Below, piece after piece: positions 1-5,687 of a stretch of DNA of 12,793 nt (the stretch's first letter is position 1; every line of letters begins with the position of its first letter). The DNA lies in assembly GCA_903938075.1 (NCBI GenBank), contig CAJABS010000027.1, forward strand, positions 1 through 12,793. Direction: 5' to 3'. A program made the position numbers and the translations under genes. The notes beneath the pieces are model-generated. The model did no database searches. It was not told where the DNA came from and saw only the letters and a list, made by a program, of their open reading frames with translations. Source of the stretch: an uncultured Chloroflexota bacterium. Lineage in GTDB: Bacteria > Chloroflexota > Limnocylindria > Limnocylindrales > Limnocylindraceae.

Positions 1-184
1 CGCCATCGAGTTCGCCGACCCAGGTGGTGTATTCACGCTTCTGCGCTACGAACCGCGGATTATCGAATCGACGCGCAATCACCTCGACTCGACCAGGGTC
101 GCCGGGGAGTAGTACGTAACGCCCGACGTCGCCCTTCTTAAGGCCGAGATGGTGAACGGTGCCGTCTGGCTCGAAGATAGCCAT
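1..184 (-). CDS. Uridine phosphorylase paralogue, N-terminal part (cut by window edge)
   Basis: Only the first 61 codons are in the window; the gene runs off the left end. They align without a gap to the N-terminus of the complete uridine phosphorylase at 2111-2899, with 45 of 61 residues identical by hand count. Shared elements include the HHxG motif (residues 11-14; the second His corresponds to the ribose-binding His of E. coli Udp), the phosphate-binding GDPxR loop (28-32) and REYTTW (50-55). The loop reads GDPGR here and GDPDR in the full paralogue; the phosphate-binding Arg is kept. The ATG at 184 is fixed by an in-frame TAA three codons upstream, with no clear Shine-Dalgarno sequence before it. 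Members of the family phosphorolyse uridine to uracil and ribose 1-phosphate. The base specificity of this copy cannot be judged because the base-binding region lies outside the window. Confidence 0.85.
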   Translation of the reverse strand, partial: MAIFEPDGTVHHLGLKKGDVGRYVLLPGDPGRVEVIARRFDNPRFVAQKREYTTWVGELDG

Positions 185-303
185 GATCGCTTAACCGTTG
201 CAGCGTGTAGAAGCGCTTGAGCGATGTGTTGCGAAGTGCATTCTGAAACTCTATCACCTGCACACGCAGTAAAACTCAGCGCCACGCAGATTCCGCACAA
301 CGA

Positions 304-342
304 TTGACCCCCTCTAGCCCAGGGGGCATCAGAGGGGGTCAA
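304..342 (-). terminator. Strong hairpin, probable terminator of the membrane-protein gene
   Basis: A perfect 12-bp inverted repeat (TTGACCCCCTCT at 304-315 and its complement at 331-342) flanks a 15-nt loop that can itself fold by pairing GCCC (317-320) with GGGC (324-327). It lies 20 nt past the stop codon of the minus-strand gene at 362-949. No T-run follows on either strand, so it would be a U-tract-less terminator of the kind described in high-GC bacteria, or an insulator between that gene and the phosphorylase paralogue. The structure is visible; the function is inferred. Confidence 0.55.
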
Positions 343-361
343 CGTTGATACTAGGTGCGAG

Positions 362-949
362 TTAGCGTCGTGAAGCCAAAACCCCACGCACGCCCACGAT
401 GAACAGAACAATTGCACCAATTGCTGCTACATAGACACCCATGCCGAGGTTAAAGAATCCTGCTGCAGGTCCTGCTGCATCCTTCATGGCGCTAAAGATG
501 AGATACCCGCAGATGAGCGACAACACCCCAACAACACCAGCCCCCAGTGAGGCGAGATTGATGTTTCGCTCGCTTGAACCTGGTCGCATCGATCGGATTG
601 CAGAAACCAGCACGCCGATGGAGAGCACTGCAGCGAGGTAGCCAAGAATCTGGAACGCCATAGCTGCAGATTCACCATTCGGATTGCTGCTGAGCGCCAT
701 TGCAAGCGTCAAATTGCTGACATCGGCAGTTCCTAGGCTTTGCGCGAGAGCCTCGGTTGATCCAGTTAACGCGATGCTAGAAAGACCGCTCACGGTGAAT
801 CCGAACTCCATCCCGAGAACGTTGATATTCACAACAATCCATGAAAGGAACAGCGAAACCAAGAGCAGCACTGATGCAGCACCCGTTACGACACTGAGGC
901 CCTTCTGGCCTGCGATTACGCCGAGCGTGTCTGAATTGCCTTTAGCCAT
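362..949 (-). CDS. Four-helix integral membrane protein of unknown function
   Basis: A 195-residue protein I do not recognise. Four hydrophobic segments are visible at about residues 19-41, 98-117, 132-153 and 168-190. A polar, Ser/Thr/Asn-rich stretch of about 55 residues (42-97) lies between the first two helices and would be one large loop outside the core of the membrane. The N-terminus is short and basic and the C-terminus ends in Arg-Arg, consistent with cytoplasmic ends. The ATG start at 949 is supported by a good Shine-Dalgarno stretch (AGGGAGGG) just upstream. It stands alone, divergent from the Qng1-like gene and followed by a strong hairpin. The location invites a link with nucleoside or queuosine salvage, but no transporter or enzyme motif supports that. 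Confidence 0.75.
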   Translation of the reverse strand: MAKGNSDTLGVIAGQKGLSVVTGAASVLLLVSLFLSWIVVNINVLGMEFGFTVSGLSSIALTGSTEALAQSLGTADVSNLTLAMALSSNPNGESAAMAFQILGYLAAVLSIGVLVSAIRSMRPGSSERNINLASLGAGVVGVLSLICGYLIFSAMKDAAGPAAGFFNLGMGVYVAAIGAIVLFIVGVRGVLASRR

Positions 950-962
950 AAACCCTCCCTAT

Positions 963-983
963 TGAGCCCCTGAATGAGGCTCA
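963..983 (-). promoter_or_regulatory. Short leader hairpin before the membrane-protein gene
   Basis: TGAGCC (963-968) and GGCTCA (978-983) form a 6-bp inverted repeat with a 9-nt loop. It lies directly upstream of the Shine-Dalgarno sequence (951-960) of the minus-strand membrane-protein gene. It could modulate translation, or be chance. No convincing -35/-10 pair is seen in the 146-bp divergent region. Confidence 0.2.
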
Positions 984-1047
984 TAAAGAAACCTTAACCT
1001 TCGCGCGCCAGCCCTCCGACCGCGTTCCCAAACCCCCCCTCGGGGTA

Positions 1048-1070
1048 TGGTCTCCCCCTACGGACCAGGG
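1048..1070 (+). promoter_or_regulatory. Possible small folded leader before the queuosine salvage gene
   Basis: TGGTC (1048-1052) can pair with GACCA (1063-1067), and CCCT (1056-1059) in the loop can pair with GGG just after it (1068-1070). That is an H-type pseudoknot arrangement ending 13 nt before the Shine-Dalgarno region. A separate ACCCC/GGGGT hairpin sits at 1032-1046. The stems are short and the region is C/G-rich, so chance is a real alternative, and the known preQ1 riboswitch consensus is not matched. Confidence 0.2.
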
Positions 1071-1095
1071 CTGAGCGACCAAAGAGGAGGAGTTC

Positions 1096-2103
1096 GTGCG
1101 GGGAAAGTGGTGGTCAAACCCGATCCTGAGCTCCCTAACGCCAGTGATCGAGGGGTCCAGATACGTCTCAACTAACGGGGCTGAGATCGAGCGCGTTGCC
1201 CAGTGGATGGCCGCCGAGGAGTTCCCGAACTTCAAGTCCACGGCACCAGCTGCCAAGAGCCCCTTTGACGTTGGCCAGGACCCTGACCGGAACATTGACT
1301 TCACCATGCTGATCGCGATCTTGAACTTTGCCTTCACCGACTTCGCCACTTCGCAGAAGTTTGAGGTCGACTACAACGGCGTTCGCTACTCCGACAGTGA
1401 GGCGATGTACGCCTGCCTGCACAAGGCGATCGCGGCGGGGCAGCCAATCCTTACTGGCCAGTGGGCTGCCAGCGTTACGCGACGCGATCTTGCGGAGCTC
1501 TTTAGTGGCAACATTGAGATGCCGATGCTCGACGAGCGTGTCGCGGCGCTCAATACGGTCGGTACCACGCTTTCTGAGAAGTACGACGGAAAGTGGCATC
1601 GCTGGGTCGCCTCGTGCGCGCCGGCACTCTACGCCCATGGAGACGGGCTGCTGGAGCGACTCGTTACAGAGTTCCCACGCTTTGATGACACGAGCAACTG
1701 GAAGGGCCACAAGATTCAGATTCAGAAGCTTTCGCAGCTTGGGCTCTGGAGTCTTCATCGCGGACTTGCGCCGCTTGGCCGCACGGTGCTGAGCGATCCA
1801 GAGATGTGCACCGCCTTCGCGGACTACATCATTCCCGTTGCATTGAAGTCGATGGGTATTTTTGAATATGAGGGTTCGCTCGATCAGCGTATCGCTGCAG
1901 GAGAGCTGCTACCGCGTGATTCAGAAGAAGAGATCGAGCTGCGCGCGCATTCCATTTATGCAGTCGCCGTACTCGCCGACGAGGTAAATGCGCGGCGCCC
2001 TGCCGATAAGCAGTTGCTAATCCCAGAGGTTGACTACCGACTGTGGAAGTCGTACCACGCGACGCACTATCCGCATCACCTAACGCGAACGGTGATGTAT
2101 TAG
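1096..2103 (+). CDS. qng1: Queuosine salvage enzyme, Qng1/DUF2419 family (queuosine-5'-phosphate N-glycosidase)
   Basis: This 335-residue protein carries the signatures of the Q_salvage/DUF2419 family along its whole length: an LNFAF segment (76-80), the WKGHKIQIQKLSQL region (202-215, family pattern around the KRAQI motif), AFADYIIPVAL (240-250), an EIELRAHSIYAV stretch (279-290) and a C-terminal VDYRLWKSY (312-320). The length matches the family, about 330-340 residues. Characterised members, including human QNG1 and a Sphaerobacter thermophilus homologue, hydrolyse queuosine 5'-monophosphate to queuine and ribose 5-phosphate, so that queuine can be put back into tRNA by a transglycosylase. 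It is probably cytoplasmic, since no signal peptide is seen. The GTG start is chosen because a strong purine-rich Shine-Dalgarno (GAGGAGGAG) ends a few bases before it. It converges with the uridine phosphorylase across 7 bp. Family assignment is firm; substrate is inferred from the family. Confidence 0.9.
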   Translation: MRGKWWSNPILSSLTPVIEGSRYVSTNGAEIERVAQWMAAEEFPNFKSTAPAAKSPFDVGQDPDRNIDFTMLIAILNFAFTDFATSQKFEVDYNGVRYSDSEAMYACLHKAIAAGQPILTGQWAASVTRRDLAELFSGNIEMPMLDERVAALNTVGTTLSEKYDGKWHRWVASCAPALYAHGDGLLERLVTEFPRFDDTSNWKGHKIQIQKLSQLGLWSLHRGLAPLGRTVLSDPEMCTAFADYIIPVALKSMGIFEYEGSLDQRIAAGELLPRDSEEEIELRAHSIYAVAVLADEVNARRPADKQLLIPEVDYRLWKSYHATHYPHHLTRTVMY

Positions 2104-2110
2104 CGGAGTG

Positions 2111-2899
2111 CTACTTAATGCGGCCAGCGGCGCGATCCGCGGCGATGAGCTTGCGCAGGCCAGCGATGGATGTGTCAATCACGCGGTCAACCGAACATTC
2201 GGCGATCTCTGCCTCGGTCATTGGGCGCTGATCGGGGTTACCAAGAATCAACATGGCGCCGCCGGCGCGAACGCGCAGGGTTGCGGCAACGATATAGAGC
2301 GTCGCCGCCTCCATCTCGGAGCAGATCGCGCCGCCCGCCATCCACGCCTTCCAGCGGCGCTGTAGGTCTTCGGCGATCGGCATGCGCTCAGGGTTGTGCT
2401 GGCCGTAGAACGAATCCTTCGACTGGGCGATGCCCACGTACCAAGGGAAGCCGCTCTCCTTCGCCGCCTCGCGCAACGCGAGCGTCACATCGAGGTCGGC
2501 AACGGATGGGAACTCCATCGGCAGATAGTGTCGGCTGGTGCCCTCGTCGCGAATTGCGCCGCTGACCACGCCGATTGAGCCTGGCTTGATGTGATGCTGC
2601 ATGGAGCCCGAGGTGCCGACACGAATGAACGTGTCAACGCCAACATCGGCAAGCTCTTCAACTGCGATGGCTGTGGATGGGCAGCCGATGCCGGTCGAGG
2701 TACAGGCAACGGGGACACCGTCGAGCTCACCAGTCCAGGTGGTGTACTCGCGGCGGCGCATCACGAACTTTGGATTGTCGAAGCGGCTGGCAATGACCTC
2801 AACGCGATCAGGATCACCAGGGAGCAACACATAGCGGCCGACCTCGCCCTGCTTGATGCCAATGTGGTGCTTACGGCCGTCGCTTTCGGTTGCTGCCAT
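2111..2899 (-). CDS. udp: Uridine phosphorylase (PNP/UDP family)
   Basis: A complete 262-residue nucleoside phosphorylase resembling E. coli Udp throughout. Visible motifs: HIGI near residue 12 (ribose-side His), GDPDR (28-32, phosphate-binding loop), STGIGCPS (68-75), RVGTSG (93-98, second phosphate-binding Arg and Thr), FYGQHNPERMP (164-174, whose Gln and Arg match the uracil-binding pair of Udp) and SEMEAATL (194-201, ribose-binding Met-Glu). It converts uridine and phosphate to uracil and ribose 1-phosphate in the cytoplasm. Its ATG shares one base with the TAA of the ribokinase gene (TAATG), so the two are translationally coupled in one operon. The Gln/Arg pair favours a pyrimidine over a purine substrate; activity on modified nucleosides cannot be excluded. 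Confidence 0.93.
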   Translation of the reverse strand: MAATESDGRKHHIGIKQGEVGRYVLLPGDPDRVEVIASRFDNPKFVMRRREYTTWTGELDGVPVACTSTGIGCPSTAIAVEELADVGVDTFIRVGTSGSMQHHIKPGSIGVVSGAIRDEGTSRHYLPMEFPSVADLDVTLALREAAKESGFPWYVGIAQSKDSFYGQHNPERMPIAEDLQRRWKAWMAGGAICSEMEAATLYIVAATLRVRAGGAMLILGNPDQRPMTEAEIAECSVDRVIDTSIAGLRKLIAADRAAGRIK

Positions 2900-3834
2900 T
2901 AGCTCGCCCCTCCCGCTAGAAATGGCGCGGCGAGCGCTGCCGCCTCTTCCTTCGATAGATAACTGCTCTGTGTTCCTGGCTTCTGCACGCTCTCTGAGGC
3001 GCAGGCTACGGCAAGTTCTGCCGCCCGAACAGGGGTGAGGCCGCTGGCGAGACCGAACGAGAAGGCGCCAAGGAACGAGTCGCCCGCTCCGGTGGTGTCG
3101 ACCACGGTGACCTTCGGGGCGCTCACGCGCTGAATCGGCTGACCGCGCTCAGCAATGGCGGCGCCGTGACCACCGAGGGTCACTAGCAGGTTGACGCCGC
3201 TCTTCGCTGCAGCGGCAAGGATGCGCTCGTCGGCACCATCGCCAATTGCTGAACCGCCGAAGAGGGTGGTGAACTCCATCTCGTTCGGTGCGAGCCAGTC
3301 AGAGACGGAGAGAAGTGCAGGGTCAATCTCGGCGGCTGGAGCCGGGTTCAGCAGCGTTGTGATCCCCGCAGCGCGAGCTGCACGAAATGCAGCAAGTGTC
3401 GTCGCCTGAGGAATCTCAAACTGACCGACCACAATCGTTGGCTTGAACTCTCGCACCGCCTCCTCGGCGACGGCGGGGTCGGTATCGTTGTTGGCGCCGG
3501 GGACGATGATGATGCGGTTGATTCCGTTCGCGTCGACCCAGATCGGTGCAACGCCACTTGAGCCTGGAACGGTGCGCATCCAACGGGTATCGATCCCCTC
3601 TTTGACGAAGTTCGCCAGATGCGAGGCGCCGTATGCGTCGTCGCCGACGGCGTTAACCATGGCGACGGGGGCGCCGAAGCGTGCCGCCTGCACCGCCTGA
3701 TTGGCACCCTTCCCGCCGAATCCCATCTGGAAGCGATCGCCCACCAGGGTCTCACCCGCATTGGGGATCACCTTGGCGTACGAGATCAGGTCCATCATGG
3801 TGCTGCCAACGACGAGAATCCGTGCTGCGCTCAT
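2899..3834 (-). CDS. rbsK: Ribokinase (PfkB family)
   Basis: A 311-residue PfkB-family sugar kinase that phosphorylates D-ribose to ribose 5-phosphate with ATP. Motifs: N-terminal sugar-site region with GGKGANQA (40-47, the first PfkB signature), NPAPA (163-167), NEMEF (184-188), TLGGHGA (219-225, nucleotide site) and the second PfkB signature DTTGAGDS (246-253) containing the anion hole and the catalytic base Asp252. I start it at the ATG at 3834, which has GGAGAG at proper spacing; a more distal in-frame start at 3894 would add 20 non-conserved residues. It is first in a two-gene operon with uridine phosphorylase, overlapping by one base. Ribokinase is the best fit; a nucleoside kinase of the same fold is a less likely alternative. 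The divergent neighbour is the YhhQ-like transporter. Confidence 0.88.
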   Translation of the reverse strand: MSAARILVVGSTMMDLISYAKVIPNAGETLVGDRFQMGFGGKGANQAVQAARFGAPVAMVNAVGDDAYGASHLANFVKEGIDTRWMRTVPGSSGVAPIWVDANGINRIIIVPGANNDTDPAVAEEAVREFKPTIVVGQFEIPQATTLAAFRAARAAGITTLLNPAPAAEIDPALLSVSDWLAPNEMEFTTLFGGSAIGDGADERILAAAAKSGVNLLVTLGGHGAAIAERGQPIQRVSAPKVTVVDTTGAGDSFLGAFSFGLASGLTPVRAAELAVACASESVQKPGTQSSYLSKEEAAALAAPFLAGGAS

Positions 3835-3877
3835 GTCCGCTCTCCTTCGCTTACCAACAATGTTTGGGTGCAGTTTC

Positions 3878-3887
3878 GCATTAATGC
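3878..3887. promoter_or_regulatory. Perfect 10-bp palindrome in the rbsK-yhhQ divergent region
   Basis: GCATTAATGC is a perfect palindrome 44 nt upstream of the ribokinase start, followed directly by the palindrome TGATCA (3888-3893). The region must hold promoters for both divergent genes, so a regulator site here is plausible. No regulator gene is adjacent, and a 10-bp palindrome alone is weak evidence. Confidence 0.25.
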
Positions 3888-3975
3888 TGATCATGCCGTG
3901 CCGAGGCCGCCTGCGCCACTTGAGGCGCGTAGTATGCAGCGGGTGGCGTCAGCATGAACCCAAGACGTGATGTAC

Positions 3976-3981
3976 TACCAT
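3976..3981 (+). promoter_or_regulatory. Candidate -10 box of a leaderless yhhQ transcript
   Basis: TACCAT (TANNNT pattern) ends six bases before the ATG at 3988, and no Shine-Dalgarno is seen. This spacing is what a leaderless transcript starting at the ATG would have. No -35 match is visible. Confidence 0.3.
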
Positions 3982-3987
3982 CGTCGC

Positions 3988-4578
3988 ATGCGTGAATCCG
4001 CTCAAAGCGCCAGTCGAATGAGCTTCATCTTAATCACGATCGCCTATGTGGCGATCGTTGCGGTGAGCAACCTGCTCGTCGACAAGTTCATCGACCTTGG
4101 TGCGTTTGGGCTCCTCTCGGCGGGGACTATCACCTTCGGCATTACCTTCACGATTCGCGATCTCGCCCATCAGGCGAGCGTGCGGGCCGGCCTCGGGCGC
4201 CAGCCTGTCTTCCTCATGATCGGCATTGCCGCGCTCGTGAATGTTGCTGTGGCAATGGCGACCAATACCCCGGCGCGATTCCTCGTCGCCTCGTTCCTCG
4301 CCATCCTTATCTCTGAAGGGATCGACACCGAGATCTATCACCGCCTGCGCACACGCTCATGGTTGGTACGCGTGCTGTCGAGCAACGCTGTGAGCGTGCC
4401 GCTCGACTCGTCGATCTTTACGATCGTGGCGTTCTTCGGCGTCGCCGGGTACGACGCCATAACCATGCTGCAGATCGTTCAGGCCGACCTCATCTTCAAG
4501 TTCCTCGTTGGCACGATCCTGGCGTTCATCAAAACAGCCTGGAATCGACGCAACGATCGCGCCTCGCTGACCGCGTAG
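3988..4578 (+). CDS. yhhQ: Queuosine precursor transporter, YhhQ/VUT family
   Basis: A 196-residue membrane protein with about six hydrophobic segments (near 13-31, 39-55, 73-91, 97-114, 140-155 and 160-182). It has the family's hallmark polar motifs: FTIRDLAH (54-61, charged Arg-Asp at the end of helix 2), SEGIDTEIY (109-117) and SNAVSVPLDSSIF (132-144). YhhQ-family proteins take up queuosine precursors such as preQ1 and, in some bacteria, queuine. I place the start at the ATG at 3988; GTG at 3967 and ATG at 3970 are in frame, but a TANNNT box at 3976-3981 suggests transcription begins at 3988. It sits 1.9 kb from the Qng1-family gene, and each supports the other's assignment to queuosine salvage. 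It is convergent with the DUF4395 gene (12 bp). Confidence 0.88.
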   Translation: MRESAQSASRMSFILITIAYVAIVAVSNLLVDKFIDLGAFGLLSAGTITFGITFTIRDLAHQASVRAGLGRQPVFLMIGIAALVNVAVAMATNTPARFLVASFLAILISEGIDTEIYHRLRTRSWLVRVLSSNAVSVPLDSSIFTIVAFFGVAGYDAITMLQIVQADLIFKFLVGTILAFIKTAWNRRNDRASLTA

Positions 4579-4585
4579 TCAGCGA
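4564..4585 (+). terminator. Hairpin over the yhhQ stop codon
   Basis: TCGCTGAC (4564-4571) and GTCAGCGA (4578-4585) are perfect complements around a 6-nt loop that contains most of the yhhQ stop codon. A T-rich stretch (TTACTTCTT) starts 6 nt after the stem. It could end yhhQ transcription, and from the other strand that of the DUF4395 gene, whose stop is at 4591. Confidence 0.45.
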
Positions 4586-4590
4586 ACCAG

Positions 4591-5100
4591 TTACTTCTTC
4601 CCGAGGTTGATCTTCTGCTTTGCGATCTTTGGCGTGCCCGCTGGCAGATTGCGGTTCTCAAACCAGACCACGATGCCGTAGAGCTTGCACGCCACGCAGA
4701 TGCCAGTGATGGCAAGGAACGTTTGTAGGGCGGCCACAATCGTGACGAGCGCAACCGAAATGAGGCCGGCGCCAAAGAGTTGGTGCACGATCACGCCACC
4801 AAGAATCATGGTGCCGCCCATCACCTGCGCAAGGCGTAGGCCTGGTACTGGCTGAAGGTCGGCTGGCTTTGGTGCAGAGATCACGCCGCGCTCACGCAAG
4901 ATACGGAACGGGAGAGCGAGCAGGCTGACGCGAAGGCCAGTTGCGGCGCTTAGCAGCATCGCCAACGAGATCAGTACGATTAACGCAACGCCAAACTGCT
5001 GCGTTGCTGGCTGCAACCAGAGCGCGGTTGCGACAAGAAGCAAGACGACGCTCAGTGCTGCGCCGGAACGGAATCCTCGTGAGTCGGTCATCTGTGACAT
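4591..5100 (-). CDS. DUF4395-like membrane protein
   Basis: A 169-residue integral membrane protein with hydrophobic segments near 13-30, 36-52, 91-108 and 110-133 or beyond. The C-terminal GICVACKLYG (133-142), with a Cys-x2-Cys pair at 135 and 138, resembles the conserved end of DUF4395 proteins, where a GIC-xxC-xxY pattern ends the last helix. No biochemical function is established to my knowledge. Three in-frame starts are close together (GTG 5109, ATG 5100, ATG 5091); I choose 5100 because GAGGTG precedes it at suitable spacing. It follows the SUF operon on the same strand after about 200 bp and converges with yhhQ. The Cys pair near the membrane could bind metal or be redox-active, but that is speculative. 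Confidence 0.65.
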   Translation of the reverse strand: MSQMTDSRGFRSGAALSVVLLLVATALWLQPATQQFGVALIVLISLAMLLSAATGLRVSLLALPFRILRERGVISAPKPADLQPVPGLRLAQVMGGTMILGGVIVHQLFGAGLISVALVTIVAALQTFLAITGICVACKLYGIVVWFENRNLPAGTPKIAKQKINLGKK

Positions 5101-5130
5101 GTGTGACACCTCAGGCTGAATTGATGTGGC

Positions 5131-5197
5131 GGCGCGTGATGCGCCGATGGAGCCTGATCGACCGGAGCGGGCGCTTAGCGCGCGAGCGGTCGCAGGC
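5131..5197 (-). terminator. Two adjacent hairpins between sufU and the DUF4395 gene
   Basis: The gap of about 200 bp holds two inverted repeats. GGCGC (5131-5135) pairs with GCGCC (5141-5145) around a 5-nt loop. A longer compound hairpin follows: GCCTG (5152-5156) with CAGGC (5193-5197), then CGACCG (5159-5164) with CGGTCG (5187-5192), then GCGC (5171-5174) with GCGC (5178-5181) around TTA. Read on the minus strand they are 100-170 nt past the sufU stop and end about 30 nt before the next start. Termination of the SUF transcript, or a structured leader, is possible. No T-run is present. I see no gene in the gap. Confidence 0.35.
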
Positions 5198-5297
5198 CAG
5201 GAACATGCGAGCGTCGACAGATCGACGGCTCACCTGCGACCGATGCAATTAGCTCTGCTGCACTCATGGATGCCATCGTACCGTGCTCGTTCCCGAC

Positions 5298-5684
5298 TTA
5301 CTTACTGCTCAGACTTGCAATAGCCTTCTGCGCGGTCTCAAGGCCGAGTAGTGCGCAATGAATGCGCGTGGGGCCAACCTCAACGCCAAGGAGCTCCATC
5401 ACGAAGGGGCTCGTGAGCGCCAGGATCTCAGCGGCACTCTTGCCGCGCAGCTCGTCGGTAATGAGCGAGGTGCCAGCCTGTGAGATGGCGCACCCGCGGC
5501 CCATGAAGGCGACGTCGGTAATGATCCCCGCCTCATCGAGTTGCAACTGCAGATTGATGACGTCGCCGCAGTTCGGGTTGCGCCCCTCAAGGCTGACGCT
5601 CGGCGCGGTGAGGGTGCCCTGGTTATGCGGACGACGATGGTGCTCGAGGATCTGCTCCCTGTAGAGGTCGTCCAATCCACCCAT
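5298..5684 (-). CDS. sufU: Iron-sulfur scaffold / sulfur-acceptor protein, SufU/IscU family
   Basis: A 128-residue NifU_N-fold protein with the three expected Cys (39 in NPNCGD, 65 in GRGCAIS, 110 in IHCALL) and the ligand-region Asp41. SufU takes persulfide sulfur from SufS and passes it on for cluster assembly. The spacing between the second and third Cys is 44 residues, close to IscU (about 42 in E. coli) and well short of B. subtilis SufU (about 61), so the insertion typical of SufU is missing. The HscA-binding LPPVK motif of IscU is also absent (VGPTR precedes IHC). It is the last gene of the SUF operon: its ATG is three bases after the sufS stop, with GAGGG inside the end of sufS as ribosome-binding site. 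Confidence 0.92.
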   Translation of the reverse strand: MGGLDDLYREQILEHHRRPHNQGTLTAPSVSLEGRNPNCGDVINLQLQLDEAGIITDVAFMGRGCAISQAGTSLITDELRGKSAAEILALTSPFVMELLGVEVGPTRIHCALLGLETAQKAIASLSSK

Positions 5685-5687
5685 CGC

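Noticed and set aside
258..269. CTGCACACGCAG inverted repeat upstream of the left-edge phosphorylase paralogue
   Set aside because: Only 4-bp arms with a 4-nt spacer, with no second copy and no clear promoter next to it; expected by chance in this composition.
1032..1095. preQ1 riboswitch before the queuosine salvage gene
   Set aside because: The short stems are present, but the conserved loop and the A-rich tail with the pairing Shine-Dalgarno of class I are missing, and I cannot match the larger classes. Kept only as a low-confidence leader structure.
950..1095. Promoter pairs in the divergent region between the membrane-protein and Qng1-like genes (for example TATGGT at 1046-1051)
   Set aside because: No -35 element at a suitable distance on either strand could be matched, so I do not call a specific promoter.
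3835..3894. Longer ribokinase start at 3894
   Set aside because: The added 20 residues do not resemble the family, and the ATG at 3834 has a proper Shine-Dalgarno and begins right at the conserved first strand.
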